Shown: positions 5,895 through 11,820 of the stretch, one piece after another
Layout of the letters: each line of letters starts with the position of its first letter
Numbering within the stretch: position 1 is the stretch's first letter
DNA from: Betaproteobacteria bacterium
GTDB taxonomy: Bacteria; Pseudomonadota; Gammaproteobacteria; Burkholderiales; Usitatibacteraceae
Reading direction: 5' to 3'
Length of the DNA: 11,820 bases
Assembly (NCBI GenBank): GCA_025362705.1
Contig: JANYFH010000036.1
Span: forward strand, 1-11,820
Notes under the pieces: generated by a model
What the model was told of the DNA's origin: nothing
Databases searched by the model: none
The model's input: the letters and a program-made list of their open reading frames with translations, nothing else
Made by a program: the position numbers and the translations under genes

Positions 5895-7103
5895 ATGTTT
5901 CCTGACAGAGTTCTTTCCGGCATGCGGCCTACGGGTCGATTGCATCTGGGCCATTATCATGGCGCGCTGAAAAACTGGGCGAAATTGCAGCACGAGTATC
6001 CGTGCTTCTTTTTCGTGGCAGACTGGCACGCACTCACCACGCATTACGAAACGCCCGAGGTCATTGAGGCGTATACGTATGAACTCGTGATCGACTACAT
6101 TGCCGCTGGTATCGATCCCGCACAGGCGACGCTGTTTGCACAATCGAAAGTGCCCGCCCACGCCGAATTGACACTGCTGCTTTCGTTTTTCACGCCGCTC
6201 TCATGGCTTGAGCGGGTACCGACCTACAAAGACCAGATGCAAAAACTGGGAGAACGCGGTCACGATCTCGCCACCTACGGCTTTCTTGGCTATCCACTAA
6301 TGCAGGCTGCCGACATCCTGATATATCGCGCCAATCGCGTGCCGGTAGGTGAGGATCAGGTGTCGCACGTTGAGATGACGCGCGAAGTTGCGCGACGATT
6401 TAATCATTTATTTGGTCGCGAAAAGGGCTTCGAGGAAAAAGCCGAAGCAGCGATCAAGAAACTGGGCGCAAAAAAGGCAAAATTGTATAACTTGCTGCGC
6501 ACGCGTTTTCAGCAGGATGGCGATGACGCAGCGCTCGCGGAAGCACATGACTTGCTGGGCGATGTACAGAATTTATCGATGGGTGATCGCGAACGGTTGT
6601 TTGGTTATCTCGAGGGCGGCGGCAAAGTGATTTTGCCGGAGCCACAGGCACTGCTAACACCAACATCGAAGTTGATTGGGCTCGATGGCCAGAAGATGTC
6701 CAAGAGCTACGGTAATACCATCGACATGCGTGACGACGAAAAAACCGTCACCGAAAAAGTGCGCAAGATGCCCACAGACCCTGCGCGTGTTCGCCGTAAT
6801 GATCCCGGCGACCCGGAAAAATGCCCGGTGTGGAGCCTGCACCAAGTGTATTCGGATGATGCCACGAGACGCTGGGTGGTCGAAGGATGCAAGAGCGCTG
6901 GTATTGGCTGCCTTGAATGCAAACAGCCAGTAATCGACGGCATCGTCAAAGAGTTAAAGCCGATGCGCGAACGTGCTGCGCCTTTCGAAGAAGACCCGAT
7001 GCTGGTGAAAAACATCCTTGCCGACGGTTGTGAAAAAGCAAGAGATGTCGCCGAGGAAACGATGCGCGATGTGCGCGATGCCATGGGCTTAAGTTTTTCG
7101 TGA
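5895..7103 (+). CDS. trpS: Tryptophan--tRNA ligase
   Basis: A 402-aa class I aminoacyl-tRNA synthetase that charges tRNA-Trp with tryptophan using ATP, in the cytoplasm. The HIGH signature is HLGHYHG (17-23) and the KMSKS loop is intact at 267-271. The start MFPDRVLSGMRPTG is the standard N-terminus of the betaproteobacterial form, so the ATG at 5895 is right although its GAGGG site is 14 bases away. Between the Rossmann fold and KMSKS there is a long insert (about 170-250) containing a Lys-rich helix and LSMGDRERLFGYLEGG; this makes the protein longer than the roughly 330-aa E. coli enzyme and is usual for this lineage. The C-terminus has GIGCLECKQPVIDGI, also lineage-typical. scpA follows after 10 bp, so trpS probably leads the trpS-scpA-scpB-rluB transcript. 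Confidence 0.97.
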   Translation: MFPDRVLSGMRPTGRLHLGHYHGALKNWAKLQHEYPCFFFVADWHALTTHYETPEVIEAYTYELVIDYIAAGIDPAQATLFAQSKVPAHAELTLLLSFFTPLSWLERVPTYKDQMQKLGERGHDLATYGFLGYPLMQAADILIYRANRVPVGEDQVSHVEMTREVARRFNHLFGREKGFEEKAEAAIKKLGAKKAKLYNLLRTRFQQDGDDAALAEAHDLLGDVQNLSMGDRERLFGYLEGGGKVILPEPQALLTPTSKLIGLDGQKMSKSYGNTIDMRDDEKTVTEKVRKMPTDPARVRRNDPGDPEKCPVWSLHQVYSDDATRRWVVEGCKSAGIGCLECKQPVIDGIVKELKPMRERAAPFEEDPMLVKNILADGCEKARDVAEETMRDVRDAMGLSFS

Positions 7104-7113
7104 GAGCCATCCA

Positions 7114-7962
7114 ATGAGCGTCGAACTTATCGTTGATAACACGCAGACGACACTGGATATGTCGATGCCGGTGGCCAGAATCAAAGGCGAGATCATCACC
7201 GATTTGCCCGCCGACCTGTTCATCCCGCCCGATGCGCTCTCGGTAATTCTCGAAGAATTTGAAGGCCCGCTGGATTTGCTGTTGTATCTCATCCGCAAAC
7301 ATTCGCTCGATATTCTCAATATTCCGATGGCGGATCTTACCCGTCAGTACATGGTTTATGTAGAGGCAATGCGGGCAAACCAGTTTGATCTCGCGGCTGA
7401 GTATTTGTTGATGGCGGCAGTGCTGATTGAAATCAAATCGCGCATGCTGCTGCCACGCCCGCCGCGCGAGAACGAGGCTGAGGCGGATGATCCGCGTGCC
7501 GAGCTGGTGCGCCGGTTGATGGAATACGAGCAGATAAAAGCGGCATCGCAAGTGATTGATCAGCTACCGCGAAAGGATCGCGATTTCGCGATTGTCGATG
7601 TCCTCATTGAGCAAAGTCTCGTCACAAGAGTGCCAACAGTACTCGCGGCCGATTTGACCGAAGCGTGGCGGGTAATTCTGAATCGCGCCAGGGCGACGCG
7701 AAAGCACAGTGTGTCGCGCGAAGAGCTTTCGGTGCGCGCACACATGTCGCGCATTTTGCGGTTCCTCGGTAGTGGTGACTTCGTCAGGTTTGATGAATTG
7801 TTTCAACCGGAAGAAGGCGTGGCAGTGGTGGTCGTGAGTTTTCTTGCGGTACTGGAACTGGCGCGTGAGGCGCTGATTGATCTCAGCCAGAGCGCTGCGT
7901 TCGAACCTATTTACGTGAAATTGCGGGAAGCCCAGCCACCAGTGCTTGAGCTTTCAAACTAA
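7114..7962 (+). CDS. scpA: Segregation and condensation protein A
   Basis: A 282-aa kleisin subunit of the SMC-ScpAB condensin, which organises and segregates the chromosome. After an N-terminal extension of about 45 residues comes the SMC-neck-binding kleisin N-domain, with FEGPLDLLLYLIRKHSLDILNIP (49-71) and AAEYLLMAAVLIEIKSRMLLP (94-114). A charged linker follows (PRENEAEADDPRAEL), then the ScpB-binding middle region and a C-terminal winged helix (about 200-275). The start ATG lies 10 bp after the trpS stop with a GAGAG site, so it is in the same operon. The N-terminal extension is common in betaproteobacterial ScpA. Domains are complete, with no frameshift. Confidence 0.96.
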   Translation: MSVELIVDNTQTTLDMSMPVARIKGEIITDLPADLFIPPDALSVILEEFEGPLDLLLYLIRKHSLDILNIPMADLTRQYMVYVEAMRANQFDLAAEYLLMAAVLIEIKSRMLLPRPPRENEAEADDPRAELVRRLMEYEQIKAASQVIDQLPRKDRDFAIVDVLIEQSLVTRVPTVLAADLTEAWRVILNRARATRKHSVSREELSVRAHMSRILRFLGSGDFVRFDELFQPEEGVAVVVVSFLAVLELAREALIDLSQSAAFEPIYVKLREAQPPVLELSN

Positions 7963-7985
7963 GAGTGATTGCAGGCCGAATAACG

Positions 7986-8786
7986 ATGTCAAATGAACAC
8001 ACAAATATGAACAACGAGTCGATCAACCCGGTCGACGCGTTGACCGACTCCCTCGTGGAGGCTACGCCGGGAATCGAAATCGCAGAGGCGAAGCGCGCGC
8101 TGGAGGCGGCCCTGATGGCCGCGTCTGAGCCGATGCCACTCAGTGAGCTGAAGCGTCTTTTTGATGGCGCGTTAAATGGCGACATATTGCGCAATCTGCT
8201 CGATGAATTGCGCGACGAATGGGTTGGTCGTAGTGTCGAACTGGCACTGGTGGCAAGCGGCTACCGGTTCCGCGTCAAGCCTGAATATCAAAAGTACCTC
8301 GACAAACTAACCAACGAAAAACCGCTGAAGTATTCGCGCGCAGTACTTGAAACTCTCGCCATCATTGCCTACCGGCAGCCGGTGACACGGGCTGATATTG
8401 AAGATATTCGAGGCGTTCAAGTCTCACCTCACATATTGAAAACATTGCAGGATCGCGGCTGGATCGATGAAATCGGCCACAAGGAAGTGGTCGGCCGACC
8501 GGCATTATTTGCCACGACCAGACACTTCCTGGATGACTTGAATTTACGTACTCTCGAAGAATTGCCGCCACTGCATGAGTTACAAGCCACACTCGACATG
8601 ACACATGCCGGGGCTGTGCTTTCCGGCGGTACATTCAATTCGCCAGACAATGCGACTCCCACGCTACCCGGAATGGAGTCGAACAATATTGTCGAATCCG
8701 GCGCCGGACAACCCTCTTCAGCACCAGTGAATCTTGAGGCATCCGAAACCGATGACCGCAACGCCGGGGAGCGCCGTCATGGTTAA
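7986..8786 (+). CDS. scpB: Segregation and condensation protein B
   Basis: A 266-aa partner of ScpA in the SMC-ScpAB complex; ScpB dimers bind the middle of the kleisin and regulate the complex. Two winged-helix domains are visible: about 34-105 (AKRALEAALMAASEPMPLSEL) and about 110-185, with the hallmark AYRQPVTRADIEDIRGV (128-144), LQDRGWI (154-160) and GRPALFATT (170-178). A Ser/Pro/Thr/Gly-rich tail without clear fold covers about 205-266. The frame is open up to a GTG at 7965, but I prefer the ATG at 7986 because GCAGG (7970-7974) lies upstream of it; an ATG at 8007 is also possible. The gap to scpA is about 23 bp. The last 8 bases overlap the rluB start, so the two are coupled. Confidence 0.95.
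   Translation: MSNEHTNMNNESINPVDALTDSLVEATPGIEIAEAKRALEAALMAASEPMPLSELKRLFDGALNGDILRNLLDELRDEWVGRSVELALVASGYRFRVKPEYQKYLDKLTNEKPLKYSRAVLETLAIIAYRQPVTRADIEDIRGVQVSPHILKTLQDRGWIDEIGHKEVVGRPALFATTRHFLDDLNLRTLEELPPLHELQATLDMTHAGAVLSGGTFNSPDNATPTLPGMESNNIVESGAGQPSSAPVNLEASETDDRNAGERRHG
8766..8771 (+). promoter_or_regulatory. Ribosome binding site of rluB, inside scpB
   Basis: GGGGAG sits 7 bases before the ATG at 8779 and within the last codons of scpB. It is the best match to the anti-Shine-Dalgarno in this operon. It sets the start of the long RluB protein and shows that the Gly-rich N-terminal region is probably translated. Confidence 0.8.
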
Positions 8787-10821
8787 GCGCATAGTAGTTG
8801 GCGTCACGGCACGTGGCTACGTCGATGGCCGATATATCGGTGAAGAAAAAGAAGAGAAACGCGGCGGCGATGATCGCGGTCGCACCCGTCGTGGCAAGGC
8901 TGGTGGCGGACCTGCTGGTGGCAAACGCCGCGGCGCAGGGTCAGATGCCGACAATATAGGCAACACCGTAGGCGGTAAGCGCAGGCGCGGTGGCCAGGGT
9001 AAGGCACAAACGCCGGGACAAGCTCAAGGCAAAGGCCAGGGCAGAAGTCGCAATGCAGCGGGCCGCGTTGGTCAGGGTGCGTTGGGTGGGCAGGGCGGTA
9101 TTGGGCCGGGCGCGCGTGGCGATGGTCAGACGCGCCCGCAGGGCCAGCGACGCGGATCCGGCACGGGTCAGGCGGCAGGCCAGGGCACGGGGCAGGGAAA
9201 GAACCAAAAGCGCGGTAGACGCGGTGGGCAGGAAGGACAAGGTCAGCCTTTGGGGGCGACTGGTTTGCCGGGCGGCGCGCCGCGCGGTCAGCCGCGCAAT
9301 CCGCCGCGCAACAATCGTGGCGGCAAGAAGACCCCGTTCCGCGCGCCACCGATGAGCGCTTCGCCCTCCGAAGTGACCGATTTCCGGCGCGTTGGCGACG
9401 ACATTAAATCCGGTCAGTTCGCCGAAGCACTCGCGAGCCAGGCGAATGTAAAACGCGAACGCCTGCATAAGGTTCTGGCGCAATCCGGCCACGGTTCGCG
9501 TCGCGACATGGAGATCATGATTTCGTCTGGTCGGGTGATGGTTAACGGCATCGTCGCAACTACCGGTACGCAGGTCTCACCGGGCGACAACGTGCAGGTC
9601 GATCAGCGTCCGGTAAAGCTCAGATTTGATGAAGAGCTGCCGCGCATTTTGCTCTACCACAAGCCAGAAGGCGAGATCGTTACTACCAGCGACCCGGGCA
9701 ACCGCATCACCGTGTTTGACAATCTCCCGCGCGTTGAAAATGGCAAGTGGGTTGCCATCGGCCGCCTCGATATCAACACGTCCGGGCTGCTTATTTTTAC
9801 GACCAACGGCGAGCTCGCAAATCGATTGATGCACCCGCGCTATGAAGTTGAGCGCGAATACGCGGTGCGTATTCTGGGCGAGCTCACCGATGAGCAGACG
9901 CAGAATTTGCTCACCGGCGTGAACATCGATCCGGATGAGGAGTCCGACGAGCCGAGCGTACCGGCGCGCTTCGACACTATCGACAAACGCGGCGGTGAAG
10001 GCGTGAACCAGTGGTATCACGTGACGATCAAGGAAGGTCGCAACCGCGAAGTGCGCAAGATGTTCGAGACGCAGGGTCTTACCGTTTCGCGCCTGATACG
10101 CACGCGATTCGGCAAGATTGAATTACCGCCGCGTCTGGCCCGAGGCAAGCTGATGGAATTGGATGTCAGTCAGGTCAATGGTGTGCTCGGCTGGGTCGGA
10201 ATGAAAAACGAGCTTGGCACGCCCGGCCAATCTGCTTTGAGCCCAAAGCGGCCGCGCCGCGAACTGCGCGGCGGACGTAACGCTACTGACGCACACGCTT
10301 TGCCCGAACGTGGCAACGAGCTTGGTCCCGTTGTTGATCTGGATGCAATCGACGCCGCCGACGACATCGGCAATGTGATCGTGGTCGCAACGCCAGCCCA
10401 GGCCGAGCATGGCGAGCACGCTGCACAATTCATGCACGTTGAACATACGCAGACCGAACCGCGTGGCGGACGCGGGGGTGGCAATGAACGCAAGGGCCGT
10501 GGTGGTCTGCGCGGACGGGGTGGTCGTGGCCGGGGTGGTGGTGAGCGCGGGCGCAGGCCAGCGGTGCCACCCGTCACCGCAGGTGAATACCAGGGGTTGC
10601 CAACGAATGAATCATCCGGCAACGCGCAATCTGAAGTTGATGGCAATCGCGGCGCGGGAAATGTATCTCCAGGTGCGGTACCCGGGCCTGAGCGAAAGAG
10701 ACATCCAAAAAATCGGCGACGTGCGCGACGCGGCCCGAGAAGCGCTGGTGCGCAAAGCGTGATCGTACCAAGTAGCGGCAATCCAGGGGGCTCATCGGGC
10801 AATGAAGGCGAAGGCGGTTAG
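8779..10821 (+). CDS. rluB: 23S rRNA pseudouridine synthase RluB with long Gly/Arg-rich flanks
   Basis: A 680-aa protein whose core is an RsuA/RluB-family pseudouridine synthase; E. coli RluB modifies U2605 of 23S rRNA. The S4 RNA-binding domain is at about 225-285 (RERLHKVLAQSGHGSRR). The catalytic domain is at about 290-465, with GRLDINTSGLL (328-338) carrying the nucleophile Asp331, and GRNREVRKMFE and LIRTRFGKIELP further on. The E. coli enzyme is 291 aa; here residues about 20-190 are Gly/Gln/Arg-rich, and the C-terminal part is Gly/Arg-rich with RGG repeats at about 562-594 and a basic stretch further on. The start ATG at 8779 is supported by GGGGAG (8766-8771), 7 bases before it, and by overlap with the scpB stop. 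An in-frame ATG at 8734 would lie deep inside scpB. The flanks probably add non-specific RNA binding (inference). Confidence 0.93.
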   Translation: MVKRIVVGVTARGYVDGRYIGEEKEEKRGGDDRGRTRRGKAGGGPAGGKRRGAGSDADNIGNTVGGKRRRGGQGKAQTPGQAQGKGQGRSRNAAGRVGQGALGGQGGIGPGARGDGQTRPQGQRRGSGTGQAAGQGTGQGKNQKRGRRGGQEGQGQPLGATGLPGGAPRGQPRNPPRNNRGGKKTPFRAPPMSASPSEVTDFRRVGDDIKSGQFAEALASQANVKRERLHKVLAQSGHGSRRDMEIMISSGRVMVNGIVATTGTQVSPGDNVQVDQRPVKLRFDEELPRILLYHKPEGEIVTTSDPGNRITVFDNLPRVENGKWVAIGRLDINTSGLLIFTTNGELANRLMHPRYEVEREYAVRILGELTDEQTQNLLTGVNIDPDEESDEPSVPARFDTIDKRGGEGVNQWYHVTIKEGRNREVRKMFETQGLTVSRLIRTRFGKIELPPRLARGKLMELDVSQVNGVLGWVGMKNELGTPGQSALSPKRPRRELRGGRNATDAHALPERGNELGPVVDLDAIDAADDIGNVIVVATPAQAEHGEHAAQFMHVEHTQTEPRGGRGGGNERKGRGGLRGRGGRGRGGGERGRRPAVPPVTAGEYQGLPTNESSGNAQSEVDGNRGAGNVSPGAVPGPERKRHPKNRRRARRGPRSAGAQSVIVPSSGNPGGSSGNEGEGG

Positions 10822-10879
10822 CCGGGATATTTCATTGCGCATTGAGGTGCAAATGCCACTCGCCTCGATACGGCGCAAC

Positions 10880-10888
10880 TGTTAAAAT
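10880..10888 (+). promoter_or_regulatory. Possible extended -10 promoter of rhlE
   Basis: TGTTAAAAT (10880-10888) is a TG-n-TAAAAT extended -10 element, one base from consensus in the hexamer. No good -35 is seen at 16-18 bases, but extended -10 promoters can do without one. A transcript would start near 10895 and have a leader of about 125 bases before the ATG at 11021. Confidence 0.35.
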
Positions 10889-10893
10889 GGCAT

Positions 10894-10985
10894 CGTTGGC
10901 ACTCGTTCCAGTCCTCGGGCCAACGTCAAATCTGACCCCGTTCTACTCCCTTCGCGCCTAGACTGGCGTCCCGCTTGATAAGCGG
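10894..10985 (+). other. Hairpin-rich leader of rhlE
   Basis: Three inverted repeats follow one another: CGTTGGC/GCCAACG (10894-10900 with 10919-10925, 18-base gap), CGCC/GGCG (10955-10958 with 10965-10968), and CCGCTT/AAGCGG with a GAT loop (10971-10985). None is followed by a T-run, so they are not standard terminators, and no clear terminator for rluB is seen in 10822-11020. They would lie in the 5' leader of the helicase mRNA if the promoter at 10880 is real. Confidence 0.4.
10925..10939. repeat. Motif resembling a REP-type palindrome arm
   Basis: GTCAAATCTGACCCC resembles one arm of the GGGGTCAGA...-type palindromes that accompany IS200-like REP-associated transposases in many proteobacteria (general knowledge, from memory). 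Only one arm is present here, with no second copy or transposase in the window, so it could be a remnant or chance. Confidence 0.2.
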
Positions 10986-11020
10986 AGGCGACAGGTTCGA
11001 GTTTTCTTCGAAAGTTTTCC

Positions 11021-11820
11021 ATGAGTTTTTCCAGTCTTGGCTTAGCCGAGCCCCTGCTGCGTGCCGTCACCGAACACGGCTACACCACGCCAACACCCAT
11101 CCAGTTGCAAGCGATCCCGGCCGTATTGAATGGCGGCGATCTTCTTGCTGGTGCGCAGACCGGCACCGGCAAAACAGCAGGCTTCGTGCTGCCTCTGCTG
11201 CAGCGTCTCACGCTGAGTTCCCTCAGCAAACCCTCGACGATGAAAATCGTCAGAGCGCTCATTCTCACGCCCACCCGTGAGCTCGCGGCACAAGTTGAAG
11301 AAAGCGTGCGCGTCTACGGCAAATACACGAAGCTGACTTCGACCGTTATTTTCGGCGGCGTTGGCATCAATCCGCAGATTTCGCAATTGCGCCGCGGTGT
11401 CGATATCGTGGTCGCAACGCCGGGACGCCTGCTCGATTTGCATCAACAGCGTGCAATCAATTTGTCACATGTAGAAATTCTGGTGCTCGATGAGGCCGAC
11501 CGCATGCTCGACATGGGATTCATTCACGACATCAAACGCGTACTGAAGCTGTTGCCCGCGAGTCGGCAGAATTTGCTTTTCTCTGCCACGTTTTCAAACG
11601 ACATCAAAACGCTGGCCGACAGCCTTCTCAACAATCCAGCACTGATCGAAGTCGCGCGCCGCAATTCGACCGTGGAAGCGATCACGCAAAAAGTCCACCC
11701 GGTGGATCGCGACAAGAAACGTCAATTGCTGAGTCACTTGATCAAAACGCAGAATTGGCATCAGGTGCTGGTGTTCACACGCACCAAGCACGGCGCCAAT
11801 CGTCTCGCTGAATTGCTGAT
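11021..11820 (+). CDS. rhlE: DEAD-box ATP-dependent RNA helicase, RhlE type (cut by right edge)
   Basis: The first 266 residues of an ATP-dependent RNA helicase that unwinds short RNA duplexes in ribosome assembly, RNA decay or cold adaptation. The first RecA-like domain is complete: Q motif around TPTPIQLQAIP (23-33), AQTGTGKT (45-52), PTREL (84-88), TPGR (133-136), DEAD (157-160) and SAT (188-190). The second domain begins with QVLVFTRTKHGANRLAE (248-264) and is cut by the window edge. Start MSFSSLGLAEPLLRAV is the normal RhlE N-terminus. No strong Shine-Dalgarno precedes the ATG at 11021. RhlE is the best subfamily guess from the N-terminus and motif II spacing, but the diagnostic C-terminal tail is outside the window. 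It is separated from rluB by 199 bp and probably has its own promoter. Confidence 0.93.
   Translation, partial: MSFSSLGLAEPLLRAVTEHGYTTPTPIQLQAIPAVLNGGDLLAGAQTGTGKTAGFVLPLLQRLTLSSLSKPSTMKIVRALILTPTRELAAQVEESVRVYGKYTKLTSTVIFGGVGINPQISQLRRGVDIVVATPGRLLDLHQQRAINLSHVEILVLDEADRMLDMGFIHDIKRVLKLLPASRQNLLFSATFSNDIKTLADSLLNNPALIEVARRNSTVEAITQKVHPVDRDKKRQLLSHLIKTQNWHQVLVFTRTKHGANRLAELL

Noticed and set aside
5589..6161. A 190-codon minus-strand frame across the trpS leader
   Set aside because: It overlaps the coding ends of the M50 gene and trpS, has no motif or start signal, and would need a gene antisense to both.
8804..9492. Long minus-strand frames opposite the Gly-rich part of rluB (also 10170-10802)
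   Set aside because: Ala/Pro/Arg-rich mirror images of a GC-rich repeat region, with no motif. rluB has a strong start signal in the other direction.
10409..10762. A 117-codon frame overlapping the C-terminal part of rluB in another frame, ending in a protein-like helical stretch
   Set aside because: The rluB frame stays open to 10821 and keeps its Gly/Arg character. No ribosome binding site or family match supports the other frame, though a frameshift near 10670 cannot be fully excluded.

Overview
This window looks like chromosomal DNA from a betaproteobacterium, probably Burkholderiales or a close relative. The evidence is the gene order rnm-yciO-M50 peptidase-trpS-scpA-scpB-rluB, the order ispZ-yciI-bolA-ppiC, and the long-insert type of TrpS. 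Base composition looks moderately GC-rich by eye; it was not counted. The genes are almost all housekeeping. I see no rRNA, tRNA, CRISPR array, insertion sequence, phage gene or defence system.

Left part (1-3419, minus strand). A gene of unknown function runs off the left edge (1-332). It is separated from its neighbour by a 55-nt inverted repeat and a clear rho-independent terminator. The next five genes are transcribed leftwards: an unrecognised 257-aa protein, ispZ (yciB), a YciI-family gene, bolA and a secreted parvulin (ppiC). The first four are probably one operon, starting from a promoter in the 57-bp divergent gap at 3420-3476. ppiC also has its own good sigma70-type promoter (1374-1402), a strong ribosome binding site and the terminator at 435-462.

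Middle and right part (3477-10821, plus strand). rnm (RNase AM, a PHP-domain phosphatase) overlaps yciO by 4 bp, and an intramembrane site-2 protease follows. Next come a 191-bp leader and trpS. scpA, scpB and rluB are tightly packed behind trpS; rluB starts inside the end of scpB. This joins tRNA charging, chromosome condensation (the ScpAB partners of SMC) and 23S rRNA pseudouridylation in one transcription block. A DEAD-box helicase of the RhlE type begins at 11021 and is cut by the right edge.

Most unusual features. First, a perfect TATAAT box sits at the very end of the M50 gene, and a compact foldable RNA of about 70 nt starts where a transcript from it would start. A second hairpin overlaps the trpS ribosome binding site and could pair with part of the first structure. 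Second, RluB is 680 aa, more than twice the size of the E. coli enzyme, because Gly/Gln/Arg-rich and RGG-rich regions flank a normal catalytic core. Third, there are inverted repeats in the leaders of the left-edge gene and of rhlE. I found no clear undescribed multi-gene system; the leads are RNA structures and one unknown protein.
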